Source of the DNA: Alphaproteobacteria bacterium
GTDB taxonomy: Bacteria > Pseudomonadota > Alphaproteobacteria > Micropepsales > Micropepsaceae
DNA length: 64,000 nucleotides
Reading direction: 5' to 3'
Assembly (NCBI GenBank): GCA_028865545.1
Contig: JAGWJY010000002.1
Location: 88,514-152,513 of the forward strand
A model generated the notes under the pieces. The model saw nothing but the letters and a program-made list of their open reading frames with translations. It was not told the DNA's origin and searched no databases. Position 1 is the first letter of the stretch; every line of letters begins with the position of its first letter. The translations under genes were made by a program, and so were the position numbers. Shown one piece after another: positions 1 to 9,047 of this stretch.

Positions 1-95
1 GCAGCTTGGCATCGCTCGCCGACCTACACCGACACGATCCTCAAGAAAGCCACAATAGCTTCGTCGTGAACGGACGCGCCAGTTTGTCCCTGGCG

Positions 96-1064
96 TCAAT
101 CCGACCAAGCAGCCGGCTTGCGATCCCAGCGATGGGCACGCAGTTTTGCAACCAAATCAGCTGGCAGCGGCCCCTTCTTCGAAGCGGCAAGATTGGCGCG
201 CACATGCTCCGAGGCACGCATTCCTGCGATCACCGTGCTGACGGTTGGCTCGCTCAGGATGAAACGCAGCGCGACCTCGGGAAGACTCATGCCCTTTGGC
301 ACGGCTTTCTTTAGGGCTTCTACGCGCGCGATCGTCTGAGGGAGATTTTCCGGACCGAAATAACGCGATCGCCAATCGTCCTTGGGAAACCGCGTGCTGG
401 CCGTCATCTTGCCGCCCAAACTGCCCTCATCGAACGGCACGCGCGCGATAACGCCGATATTGCGAGCACGGCACACTGGGAACAGACTGTCTTCCGGCGC
501 CTGATCGAACACGTTGTAGATCACCTGCACGGCGTCGACGAAACCGGTCTCGATCGCCGCGATGCCGTTCTCCGGCTGCCAGCGGTTGACGCTGAGGCCG
601 AAGGCCTTAATGACGCCCTTCGCTTTTAGCTCCGCGATGGTATCTTGCCATTCTGCCTCGTGTGCCCAGACATCTTCCCAAACGTGAAATTGCAGCAGAT
701 CAATGGCACGCCCAAAGGAGCGTTGGATCCGCTCGGCATATTCGAGAACATGACTTCGCGGAAATACCTCGCTCAACGGCATCGTCGGAGAACTTGGCCA
801 CTTCCAATTGGCCGGAGGAATCTTGGATGCCAGTACGAGCGGCCGATGCGGATACTCTCGGGCAAGCTCTCCCGCCAACCGGTCGCTATGCCCGTTGCCG
901 TAGGCGAAGGCGCTGTCGAAGAAGCTGCACCCGCCCTCTACGGAAAGGCGCAAGGCGATATGGCTGATCTTGTCGTCGGCATCGGTCCAACCACCCATGC
1001 CCCACAGGCCATGACCGATTTCACCGACGGAAAATCCGGTTTTTCCAAGAACACGCTGCTTCAT
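96..1064 (-). CDS. Aldo/keto reductase
   Basis: A 322-residue protein of the aldo/keto reductase superfamily, which reduces aldehydes or ketones with NAD(P)H in the cytoplasm. The start at 1064 gives the typical opening MKQRVLGKTGFSVGEIGHGLWGMGG and has GGGAGGGACC upstream; a start 20 codons earlier would reach into the preceding gene. The usual tetrad is visible in order: Asp and Tyr in FFDSAFAYGNGHSD, Lys in ASKIPP, and His in LLQFHVWED. The C-terminal region has the cofactor-binding segment around FILSEPTVSTVIAGMR. It follows the sugar symporter by 56 bases on the same strand, so it is probably co-transcribed and may act on the imported sugar. The substrate cannot be read from sequence. 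Confidence 0.85.
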   Translation of the reverse strand: MKQRVLGKTGFSVGEIGHGLWGMGGWTDADDKISHIALRLSVEGGCSFFDSAFAYGNGHSDRLAGELAREYPHRPLVLASKIPPANWKWPSSPTMPLSEVFPRSHVLEYAERIQRSFGRAIDLLQFHVWEDVWAHEAEWQDTIAELKAKGVIKAFGLSVNRWQPENGIAAIETGFVDAVQVIYNVFDQAPEDSLFPVCRARNIGVIARVPFDEGSLGGKMTASTRFPKDDWRSRYFGPENLPQTIARVEALKKAVPKGMSLPEVALRFILSEPTVSTVIAGMRASEHVRANLAASKKGPLPADLVAKLRAHRWDRKPAAWSD

Positions 1065-1120
1065 CGACACTTCGGTCCCTCCCCGCGCCGATCCCGGTGC
1101 TATGAGACATGGGCGAATTC

Positions 1121-2431
1121 TCAACCCGAGCGCATCGGGCTCGCTTTTGCTTGTGGTGCCGCTGTCCTTTTTTCGAAGTTACTGAGTGCAAAGAACCAGA
1201 TGTAGAGATAGCAGATGGCCGGCACGATGAAGGATATCGTGAGACCGATGGAATCGGCAACTTTGGCCTGGATCATCGGCAGAATGGCGCCCCCGAAGAT
1301 CGCCATGATCAGCAGCCCCGACCCCCTGCCCGTCAGCGGCCCGAGGCCACGAATGGACAGTGCGAAGATCGTCGGAAACATGATGGAGTTGCAGAGCCCA
1401 ACCAGTAGAATCGTCCACATTGAAATCGGTCCTGTCGCAAAAATCGAAATCAGAATCAGGATCGCTGCTCCGACGCAATTGTCCGCGAGGATCTTCGACG
1501 GTGGCACATAGCGCATGGCGGCCGCGCCGATTATGAAGCGGCCAACCATTGCGCCACCCCAATAGAAGCTCAGATAACCCGCCGCCGCCGCCGTGGTCAT
1601 GTGGCTGATGTGCGGCGACGAGATATAATTGATCAAAAAGCTGCCTATCGATACTTCCGCGCCCACGTACACGAAGATTGCAATGGCACCCATGATCAGC
1701 GTTTTGTGGCGCCACAAGGTGTCGCTTGCTTCCTCTGCATTCTTGGGATGAGTAGATACCTTGGGAAGACGTGCGATCCAGAGCAGGACTGCAATCAGGA
1801 ACAGAACGATGGCAATCCCGAGATAGGGCATCTGCACGGCGCGTGCATCTGCTAGCCGGTCGTGCAACGACTCGACCGTGCCCACTGCCGTGCTTCCGGC
1901 CTTTGATTGGGAAAGGATGAGTAGGCCGCCAAAAAGCGGCGCTAGAAGCGTTCCGAGGGAGTTGAACCCCTGCACCAAATTGAGGCGCGCTGACGCGGTC
2001 TTCTCGTTTCCGAGTACGGTAACATACGGGTTAGCGGCAACCTGCAACAACGTAATTCCGGCTGCCAGGACAAACAGGGCCGCAAGGAACACGTCGTACG
2101 AGGGCATGGCCGCCGCTGGGATGAACAGCAAACAGCCGCATCCCATCACCAGAAGGCCAATGACGATTGAATACTTGTACCCCACCCACTCGATCAGCTT
2201 GGCCGACGGCATCGACAGTAAAAAATAGGTTCCAAAGAATGTGAACTGGATCAGCATCGTCTGCACGTAGTTCATCTCGAAGACCGCCTTGAGATGCGGC
2301 ACGAGAACGTCGTTCAAGACCGTGCAGAAGCCCCACATGAAGAACAGCGTCGTCATGACGCTGAGTGCGGCAGTGTTATTGGCTTTAGGTGCGTCCTGCA
2401 CGATCAGAGGTTTGGTGACTGGCGATTCCAC
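1121..2431 (-). CDS. MFS sugar:proton symporter, FucP/GluP/NagP type (probable mannose or hexose transporter)
   Basis: A 436-residue inner-membrane transporter with about 12 hydrophobic segments. It resembles the FucP/GluP/NagP branch: MTTLFFMWGFCTVLNDVLVPHLKAVFEM in helix 1 and LLQVAANPYVTVLGNEKTASARLNLVQGFNSLGT in the middle are hallmarks of that family. Members import fucose, glucose/galactose, GlcNAc or mannose. The neighbouring AGE-family isomerase and Mak-type fructokinase suggest mannose here. An operator-like sequence lies 100 bases upstream at 2531-2544. It is the first gene of a short transcript with the aldo/keto reductase. Confidence 0.85.
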   Translation of the reverse strand: MESPVTKPLIVQDAPKANNTAALSVMTTLFFMWGFCTVLNDVLVPHLKAVFEMNYVQTMLIQFTFFGTYFLLSMPSAKLIEWVGYKYSIVIGLLVMGCGCLLFIPAAAMPSYDVFLAALFVLAAGITLLQVAANPYVTVLGNEKTASARLNLVQGFNSLGTLLAPLFGGLLILSQSKAGSTAVGTVESLHDRLADARAVQMPYLGIAIVLFLIAVLLWIARLPKVSTHPKNAEEASDTLWRHKTLIMGAIAIFVYVGAEVSIGSFLINYISSPHISHMTTAAAAGYLSFYWGGAMVGRFIIGAAAMRYVPPSKILADNCVGAAILILISIFATGPISMWTILLVGLCNSIMFPTIFALSIRGLGPLTGRGSGLLIMAIFGGAILPMIQAKVADSIGLTISFIVPAICYLYIWFFALSNFEKRTAAPQAKASPMRSG

Positions 2432-2530
2432 AAAATTCCTCCCGACGACCCTCGTTGTTCGAAGGCTCTGTCTTTAAACGTCCGCGCGGCCCGGCTGTAC
2501 GCCCCCCGGGCCACCATTGGTAATTCCTTA

Positions 2531-2544
2531 TGACAACGCTTTCC
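2531..2544. promoter_or_regulatory. Degenerate LacI-type operator upstream of the symporter gene
   Basis: TGACAACGCTTTCC matches the palindrome TGACAGCGCTGTCA, seen before the receptor and kinase genes of this locus, at 11 of 14 positions. It lies 100 bases upstream of the start codon at 2431. The right half is weak, so this is a candidate only. Confidence 0.4.
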
Positions 2545-2732
2545 TGCGCGAGATATACAGACGTCAGGGGACCTCAGCTAGCCCATTTGGCGCTGCAAAT
2601 GGGGAGTGGGGCGGCCAAGAGACTGTAAAATGGCAACACTGCTTAGTCGATGTTTCGAGCGCCCCCAAATATGTGCAGTGCAATAAAGCGGTTTCATCAT
2701 GATTTGACATCCTGCGCCAACATCCAACAAAC

Positions 2733-2761
2733 AAAAGAGGCGACGGATGAACCGTCGCCTC
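2733..2761 (-). terminator. Rho-independent terminator of the TonB receptor gene
   Basis: Read on the minus strand, the 10-base stem GAGGCGACGG pairs with CCGTCGCCTC around a 5-base loop and is followed by TTTTGTTTG. It begins about 55 bases after the receptor stop codon. Confidence 0.85.
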
Positions 2762-2815
2762 TCTCATTACTGGATGGCCGATGACCACCCTGGAAAATAG
2801 GCCCGTCGTCTAGGG

Positions 2816-5800
2816 TTAGTAGTGGAACCGCACGCCGAAGAAGTAGCGCGTGCCGGTGTTGTCATAGACGAAAGGCTGATCCTTGAACTGCAGATACATG
2901 TGGTTGGCCTCGTTGGTCAGGTTCTGTGCCCCCACATAGGCGCTGAGGTAATCGGTGAAGTTGTACAGCACCTGTCCATCAAGCTGGCCAATCGGCGCTG
3001 TGAAGACGCCGTAGGCTGGTGTCGTGCCTGTGACCGTGTTGGTGGGCGAGAACGTGGACCCGCCGATTGTGCCGTTCACTGTACTGCTGCGCCACGAGTA
3101 CGACAGACGCGCATCGAACCCGTAGTTTTCGTAAAACACCGTCGCGGTCGCAGCGTGCGCTGCCACGCCCGGAATCGGCAGGTGCTTGCTGAACGCAGTC
3201 TGAATGACGGACTCGGACTGGGTATAGGTGTAATTTGCCGCAACACCGAGACCCATATCGAGCACATACTGCCCCGCGAATTCGAGGCCGTAGATCTGGC
3301 CGTGACCGCCGTTGACCGGCATGGTGATCGGGCCAGTCGTACCGCCGAAGTCGTCCATCACCGTGGTTTGCACGGGCTGGTACACTTCGAAGCTCTCAAT
3401 CTGCTTATAGAAACCGCCGACGCTGACCAATGCTTGCGGGGCGAAATAGTCTTCCCAAGAGACGTTGAACTGCGTGGCGCGATACGGATCTAGATTCGGG
3501 TTGCCCGAAGAGCCGTTGGCGAATTCGTAGCCAACGTTGCAGCCCGGAGTGGTGCCCGGCGTACCTGTGGTTACCGTGCTTCCCTTGGCGCAACCGGCGC
3601 CACGGGTGAAGTTGTAGGACTGGCCGAGGCCAAGAGCGAACAGATCGGCCGGCGACATCACCCGCGCCGCACTCAGGCGGACGATCTGATCGTCCGTGGG
3701 ATAGAGCGCGAGGTTAATCGACGGCAGGATATCAACGGTGTAATGGCCTGCGGTGAAGGGAACGTTGTTGCTGTTCACGCCGTTCCAAGTGGCCGTGCCC
3801 GAGGAATACACCGTCGGAGCTGACGTTGCGCCATTCACCACCAGGTTGGTGAGGACAACGCGAACACCCGCGTTGAGGTGGAAGCCCTTGTCCTTGTTGC
3901 CCAGGTCGGACATCAGATAGAAGGCCTGGGTGCTCTCATGCACGTTGAATGAACTCAACGTGTCGGGGTAGAACGCTTCCGAGTTGTTGGGCACCTTTGT
4001 CTTGGCCGGGACTGTACACGCCGCCGGTTGTCCGGCACCCCCACACGGAACGGCAACACCGTTCACAACAACGGCGGACGGTGTATTGGTCGGCACATTC
4101 GCCGCCTGATTCCAAATCGTGTTGTAGAATGTCGCCGGATTGTTCAGGCCACCGGTGACCGGGTTCTTCACGATCATATTGCCGAACATGAAGTTGTTGA
4201 CGGTCAGCGCCAGGGACGGATTGGACACGGCCGTGTCGTAAGGGATCGCCGCATAGCCCGGATCCTGGTAATAGAGCCCAGGCCCGTTGCCTTGAGCGTA
4301 ACAACAGTTGGAAATGTAATTCCCGTTTACGTCCAAGCCGTTGATCAGGTAACGACCGAAAGTTTGCCAGACGTCGCGCTGACCGATGCGGAAGCCACCC
4401 GTGATGCTACCCTCAACACCCGCGAGGAAGCTGGGCTTGTAGGTAACGGCACCTCTGATGGCGTGCTGTTCTTGTTTCGACTGGTTGGCCCAAGCCCAGG
4501 CGGACTTGAACAGCGCATAGTTCGGATTGGACAGCACATCCGCATATGCGCCGATGTACTTTGCGGTAGGCAGACCGGAATCGCCGCCATTGGCGTATTG
4601 CACCTGGATCGCGGGATTGCCGACGGTGCAGCTGGATCCGAAGTTGTTGCAGCCCGGAGCTGTCGGCGCCGCCGAGGCTGTTTGGCCTTGTGCCGAATAA
4701 TAGCCGTGTTCGATGTCTTCCTGGGCAGCGCTCAGTTTCGACGTTGCCCGCGAGTAGGCGACATCAAAAGTTGCGGTGATAGGGCCACCATTGTCGAAGC
4801 TCGTGTGCCATTGGAGATTGTTGGCGTCCGAGTTGTTGACTTGGACCAGGGTCGCCGTTTCCGCACCCGTCACATAGAACGTTGCTGACTGCACCACACC
4901 ATTGGCGCCGATCGTATACGGAGAATCGGCATTGATGCCCGGAGCACCGCTTCCCGGCACGTTTGAGGTCGAGCCACCGCCGTTGAAGCCGATCTTGTTC
5001 GAATAGTTGGTGGTCCTGTCCCAATCGTGCGAGAAGAACCAGACTAGGCTCGTCGTGATCGCGTTGGAGGGAGCCCAGGTCACACCGGCCGAGGCACCCG
5101 TCGTCTTGTCCTGGTCAATGACATTGCTCCAGTACATATATTCCGGCAGGAGATACATCGTGCCGATGCTCGTTTCGCCGTTGGTCGCGTTGAGCGGGCC
5201 GGTGCCGGTGTAGCCCTTGACGCCATCCGAGGTAATCACCCAAGGACTGCGGTTGTAGGCTTCCATCTCTCTGGTGCGCGTGGTCGTGTCGTTGTACGAC
5301 ACGCTGCCGATGATCGCGAGCGTGCTCGTGGGCTTGTAGGAAGCCACCAACGTGGCGTTCGGCGTCGTGCTGCCCAGCGACTGATAGCTTGTTGACGTTC
5401 CGCGCAGGTCCGCGGTGACGGAAAGGCCATCCGGCGAAGTCAGCGGATCGCGGGTTTTGAGATTGATGATGCCGCCCATACCACCTTCTGTCAGGGCAGC
5501 GCTCGGGCTCTTGTAGACGTCGATGCCGCCGATTTCTTCGCTCGGGACGCTTGACAGAGAGCCGTACTGGATGTTGGCGCCGGAGCCGCCGCCGGAGGCT
5601 TCACCGTAGGTGTAGAATTCCTTGCCCGTCAGGAAGATGTCGCCATTGAGCGTGGTGAGATTCTGGCGCAGGCCGTCGATCAGAACCGTGCTGCCTTTGC
5701 CTTGGTCACGGTTGATCTGCACACCAGGCAGACGCTGCAATGATTCTGCCACATCCTGGTCGGGCATTTTGCCGATGTCTTCGGCAACGACCGACTCCAT

Positions 5801-5974
5801 GATCAGGTTTGAGTTCTGCTTCGCTGCGAGCGCCGTGGCCAGCGATTCGCGGAAGCCCGTGACGACGACGGTCTCCATTGCACCTTGATCGGTTTGTGCG
5901 AGGGCTGCTCCGCCGGCACCGAAAAGGAGGGCGGCGATAGCCGTATGCGTACAGAGCTTCAGTTTGGATTTCAT
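2816..5974 (-). CDS. TonB-dependent outer-membrane receptor (sugar uptake class)
   Basis: A 1052-residue outer-membrane receptor. The start at 5974 gives a clear signal peptide (MKSKLKLCTHTAIAALLFGAGGAALAQ) with GGGGACG upstream; the longer frame adds 14 residues before it. A TonB-box-like METVVVTG follows directly, then the plug domain (about residues 40-170, with AEDIGKMPDQDVAESLQRLPGVQINRD), then a long beta-barrel ending in the aromatic C-terminus GVRFHY. Receptors of this size in alphaproteobacteria commonly import oligosaccharides. Two operator-like palindromes lie upstream at 6069-6082 and 6092-6105, and one like them precedes the fructokinase gene, so a mannose-containing ligand is likely but inferred. 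Confidence 0.9.
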   Translation of the reverse strand: MKSKLKLCTHTAIAALLFGAGGAALAQTDQGAMETVVVTGFRESLATALAAKQNSNLIMESVVAEDIGKMPDQDVAESLQRLPGVQINRDQGKGSTVLIDGLRQNLTTLNGDIFLTGKEFYTYGEASGGGSGANIQYGSLSSVPSEEIGGIDVYKSPSAALTEGGMGGIINLKTRDPLTSPDGLSVTADLRGTSTSYQSLGSTTPNATLVASYKPTSTLAIIGSVSYNDTTTRTREMEAYNRSPWVITSDGVKGYTGTGPLNATNGETSIGTMYLLPEYMYWSNVIDQDKTTGASAGVTWAPSNAITTSLVWFFSHDWDRTTNYSNKIGFNGGGSTSNVPGSGAPGINADSPYTIGANGVVQSATFYVTGAETATLVQVNNSDANNLQWHTSFDNGGPITATFDVAYSRATSKLSAAQEDIEHGYYSAQGQTASAAPTAPGCNNFGSSCTVGNPAIQVQYANGGDSGLPTAKYIGAYADVLSNPNYALFKSAWAWANQSKQEQHAIRGAVTYKPSFLAGVEGSITGGFRIGQRDVWQTFGRYLINGLDVNGNYISNCCYAQGNGPGLYYQDPGYAAIPYDTAVSNPSLALTVNNFMFGNMIVKNPVTGGLNNPATFYNTIWNQAANVPTNTPSAVVVNGVAVPCGGAGQPAACTVPAKTKVPNNSEAFYPDTLSSFNVHESTQAFYLMSDLGNKDKGFHLNAGVRVVLTNLVVNGATSAPTVYSSGTATWNGVNSNNVPFTAGHYTVDILPSINLALYPTDDQIVRLSAARVMSPADLFALGLGQSYNFTRGAGCAKGSTVTTGTPGTTPGCNVGYEFANGSSGNPNLDPYRATQFNVSWEDYFAPQALVSVGGFYKQIESFEVYQPVQTTVMDDFGGTTGPITMPVNGGHGQIYGLEFAGQYVLDMGLGVAANYTYTQSESVIQTAFSKHLPIPGVAAHAATATVFYENYGFDARLSYSWRSSTVNGTIGGSTFSPTNTVTGTTPAYGVFTAPIGQLDGQVLYNFTDYLSAYVGAQNLTNEANHMYLQFKDQPFVYDNTGTRYFFGVRFHY

Positions 5975-6456
5975 GTTAGGCGTCCCCTTATTGCGTTTGT
6001 TATTGGCGGCACCCACGGGCTTCCCCTCGGCACCACCGGCTTAGGCGCGGCACTCTACATGAGATTGAGGTAAGCGCTGTCTATTATTTTTTGACAGCGC
6101 TGTTATTTGTTAAAAAACGTTGCTGAAAAAACACTACTCTCTTCCAACACAAGCTTAATTGGATAATTATGCAATATATTCAATGTGATAATAAGATACC
6201 ACTGTTTGTTGCCGTTTTTTGAGAATGAGACTTTTACGCATCATAAAATCAGGCGAGAAACGTCGGAAAACAAAGCGAGAAACACCATTTAAGGTGGTAA
6301 AAAGCCGCTTCTGTAGAAGGCTGCACCGAACCCATCATTCACGCGACATCCATGGGCAGCGGTGGCGCCTTGTTGCGCCCTCGCCATTGCCTTCAGTTCC
6401 TGGAAGCATCGTGATAGCGACAGTGTCGAACTTGGAAATCACGGAGCGACACGCCG
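5975..6456. other. Divergent control region between the TonB receptor and the AGE-family gene
   Basis: About 480 bases without a convincing gene. The part near the receptor is AT-rich (6080-6215) and holds two operator-like palindromes. The rest shows no recognisable feature apart from the ribosome-binding site ACGGAG at 6441-6446 of the next gene. Confidence 0.6.
6069..6105. promoter_or_regulatory. Pair of LacI-type operators before the TonB receptor gene
   Basis: TGACAGCGCTGTTA at 6092-6105 is a near-perfect palindrome. A weaker copy, GGTAAGCGCTGTCT, lies at 6069-6082. Their centres are 23 bases apart, about two helical turns. The motif belongs to the general class of LacI-family sugar operators with a central CG; the Xanthomonas NagQ box is similar. 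The sites are about 95-130 bases upstream of the receptor start. Confidence 0.65.
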
Positions 6457-7605
6457 TTGGAGAACGAACGAGAACTCCGGGCTCTGGCGCTCCGGTTTGA
6501 GCAATGGCTCATAGACTTGGTCTTGCCGCTTTGGTGGCGCCACGGCGCCGATCACGAACATGGCGGCTTCCAGGAACTGCTTGGCCTCGACGGTCTCCCT
6601 CCGTCGAATTTGCCGCGACGGGCACGCGTTCAAGGACGTCAAAGTTACGTCTACGCGATGGCCGGCTCGCTGGGTTGGAGCGGCCCATGGCAAGAGGCGG
6701 CGCCATACGGATTGGATTATCTGAATCGCTGTTACCTGCGTAAGGACGGCTTTTACCGCACGTTGGTATCGCACGACGGTACGATGCTCGACGACACGGT
6801 GATGCTCTACGACCAAGCCTTCGCCTTGCTGGCAATGGCCTCCGTCTTCAGCGCCATGCCGGACCGCGTGGATCTGAAAGCGTCGGCTCATCATCTCTAT
6901 GACTGTATTGTACGGTCGCGCCGCCATTCGAATGGTGGCTTTGTCGAATCGCTGGGCCGTCCTTATCAGGCAAACCCGCACATGCATCTGCTGGAAGCGG
7001 CTCTGGCTTGGCGCGATATCGAACCCGGCGCCGTCTGGGATGCTCTGGCGGACGAGATCGTCGAGTTGTGCCTCGTCAAATTCATCGATCCCGCCGGCGG
7101 CTTTCTGCGCGAGTTCTTCGATGAAAACTGGCAGCCCTTACAAGGGTCTGAAGGACACAGCGTGGAGCCGGGCCATCAATTCGAATGGTGCTGGCTGCTG
7201 GAACGATGGAGCCGGCTGCGCGCGGACGATCACGCACGTGCCGCTGCGCGCGCCTTATATAATGCTGGCCTACGAGGCGTTGATCGCGAACGAGACGCAG
7301 CCATCGACGAATTGGCCGACGATTTCACGGTGCGGCGGGCGACAGCCCGTCTCTGGCCCCAGACCGAGCGCGTCAAGGCGGCACTCATCATGGCGGAGAC
7401 TGCGCCGGGCGAAGCGCGGAGCCGATACTTTGACGAGGCACTCCGGGCTGCGACCACGCTTTGGCGTTATTGCGACACACCAAAGCCGGGCTTGTGGCGA
7501 GACAAGCTGCTTCCTGACGGAACATTTGTTCAGGAGCCGGCGCCTGCAAGTTCGCTCTACCACATCATTTGCTGCATTGCTTCGCTGAAACAGGCATTGT
7601 CATAA
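6457..7605 (+). CDS. AGE-family sugar isomerase/epimerase (probable D-mannose isomerase)
   Basis: A 382-residue cytoplasmic enzyme of the N-acylglucosamine 2-epimerase fold, an (alpha/alpha)6 barrel. It starts with TTG at 6457, with ACGGAG ten bases before it. Family signatures include QSYVYAMAG, EPGHQFEWCWLLERW, RLWPQTERVKAAL and the C-terminal ASSLYHI. The family includes mannose isomerases (mannose to fructose) and N-acylglucosamine 2-epimerases, which sequence alone does not separate well. The fructokinase next door would phosphorylate the fructose made from mannose, so mannose isomerase is the better guess. The alternative is GlcNAc/ManNAc epimerisation. Confidence 0.8.
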   Translation: MENERELRALALRFEQWLIDLVLPLWWRHGADHEHGGFQELLGLDGLPPSNLPRRARVQGRQSYVYAMAGSLGWSGPWQEAAPYGLDYLNRCYLRKDGFYRTLVSHDGTMLDDTVMLYDQAFALLAMASVFSAMPDRVDLKASAHHLYDCIVRSRRHSNGGFVESLGRPYQANPHMHLLEAALAWRDIEPGAVWDALADEIVELCLVKFIDPAGGFLREFFDENWQPLQGSEGHSVEPGHQFEWCWLLERWSRLRADDHARAAARALYNAGLRGVDRERDAAIDELADDFTVRRATARLWPQTERVKAALIMAETAPGEARSRYFDEALRAATTLWRYCDTPKPGLWRDKLLPDGTFVQEPAPASSLYHIICCIASLKQALS

Positions 7606-7772
7606 CGGCGCAGCCCTTTGTCGCTGCCCGCTGTCGCGCTGCGAATAGATCGGCATTTTCCGAACCGTCGGAATTCGTGTTGACCTAATCCGCAATCGCC
7701 TCGCATCCGCAGCAAAAATCCGACGCGCGAATTTCTGGTTTGGGCTTGTCAGAACGACGACATCAAGGGAAT

Positions 7773-7786
7773 TGATAGCGCTGTCA
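7773..7786. promoter_or_regulatory. LacI-type operator before the fructokinase gene
   Basis: TGATAGCGCTGTCA is a palindrome with one mismatch pair, of the same class as the site at 6092-6105. It lies 79-92 bases upstream of the start codon at 7865. Its position supports that start rather than an earlier one that would put the operator inside the gene. Confidence 0.65.
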
Positions 7787-7864
7787 TTTTGTGCACATTG
7801 TTTATCCTCGGTGGGGGCGGCCGCAGATGCGATCACAAAGCGCCTAGGTAGTGGGACACAGACA

Positions 7865-8821
7865 ATGCGCTTCGGCATAGACGTAGGCGGGACCAAGACG
7901 GAAATTTTGGCGCTGGGTGATCGGGGAGAGGAGCTTCTTCGGCATCGGATTCCGACGCCCCGCAACAACTATGAGGATGTTGTCCGCGCCCTTCGAGACC
8001 TCGTCTATGCCGCGGAACTCAAGCTGTCCAATCGGGGAAGCGTCGGCGTGGCCATCCCAGGCACGGTTAGTCGCAAGACAGGACTGGTCAAGAACGCGAA
8101 TTCGACGTGCCTGGTCGGACACCCGCTGGACAAGGATTTGGAAGCCGCACTTCAACGCCCGGTTCGTATCGAAAACGACGCCAATTGTTTCGCGCTTTCC
8201 GAAGCAACAGATGGCGCCGCCGCCGGCTACGATACGGTGTTCGCCATCATCGCCGGGACGGGCATCGGCGGAGGCATCTGCATCAATGGCCGCGTGTTGG
8301 CAGGCGCCAACGGAATTGCCGGAGAATGGGGCCATAACCCCCTGCCCGCTCCGCGAGGAAAACAAGAGGTCGAAGATCCGCCGCTATGCCACTGCGGCAG
8401 GCATGGCTGCATCGAGAGCTGGTGCAGCGGCCCAGCGCTGGTCAGCCTTTACGAAGCGCGCACCGACCGAAGGCTCAACGCGCCGGAGATATTCGATGCG
8501 GCAGGCAATGGCGACGGCCCCGCCGCGGCTGAGGTGGATGCGTTTTACGATCGCTTCTCGCGCTCGATCGCCGCCGTCGTCAGCATTCTTGATCCCCACG
8601 TCATTGTCCTGGGCGGCGGATTGTCGAACGTTGCCTCGCTTTACAGCGAACTGCCGCCGCGCGTGGAGCGTTATGCCTTCACACCGGAAGGTCCCGCAAA
8701 CATCGTGAAGAACAAGCACGGCGACTCCAGCGGTGTCCGCGGTGCCGCCTGGCTGTGGCGCGAAGAAGAACTGGCAGCAGCTTTACCGCAAATCGAGTTC
8801 GCGAGACGCCGGCAAAAATAA
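7865..8821 (+). CDS. mak: ROK-family fructokinase (Mak type)
   Basis: A 318-residue sugar kinase that would make fructose 6-phosphate from fructose with ATP. It closely resembles E. coli Mak (manno(fructo)kinase) as I recall that sequence: MRFGIDVGGTKTEILALGDRGEELLRHRIPTPR at the start, VKNANSTCLVGHPLDKDL in the middle and KHGDSSGVRGAAWLW near the end. The ROK zinc site is present as His in GEWGHNPLP followed by CHCGRHGCIE, and the catalytic Asp lies in IENDANCFALSE. The ATG at 7865 is chosen because this family begins exactly there and an operator occupies the upstream frame. Together with the AGE-family isomerase it forms a mannose-to-fructose-6-phosphate route. Confidence 0.9.
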   Translation: MRFGIDVGGTKTEILALGDRGEELLRHRIPTPRNNYEDVVRALRDLVYAAELKLSNRGSVGVAIPGTVSRKTGLVKNANSTCLVGHPLDKDLEAALQRPVRIENDANCFALSEATDGAAAGYDTVFAIIAGTGIGGGICINGRVLAGANGIAGEWGHNPLPAPRGKQEVEDPPLCHCGRHGCIESWCSGPALVSLYEARTDRRLNAPEIFDAAGNGDGPAAAEVDAFYDRFSRSIAAVVSILDPHVIVLGGGLSNVASLYSELPPRVERYAFTPEGPANIVKNKHGDSSGVRGAAWLWREEELAAALPQIEFARRRQK

Positions 8822-9047
8822 CGCTTAAGGACACGTTCACGATTGTGGCGGCGAATTGTGGCTTATCGCGCATTTCCGTGCCGCATACGGCCTTCCTGCC
8901 CGTCGGCGTGCGACGTCGTCCCACACCCGAAGACGCACGGCGAACGCTCTGCAGGAAATCCTAACAAAACCTTGCTTAAAAGCTTCGTAAGGACAATTGG
9001 CTACTTTAACCGCGCGTCGATGTGGTCCCAGACAGGACAAGCGTGCG

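Larger units (their letters stand above)
2432..2815. other. Intergenic control region between the symporter and the first TonB receptor
   Basis: A 384-base gap. It holds the terminator of the TonB receptor gene (2737-2761), a perfect inverted repeat CCCATTTG/CAAATGGG at 2582-2603, and an operator-like site at 2531-2544 before the symporter gene. The small open frames across it show no recognisable protein features. Confidence 0.6.

Noticed and set aside
1..12. Possible start (MPSC...) of another minus-strand gene at the left edge
   Set aside because: Only four codons are visible, with no clear ribosome-binding site, so it cannot be supported.
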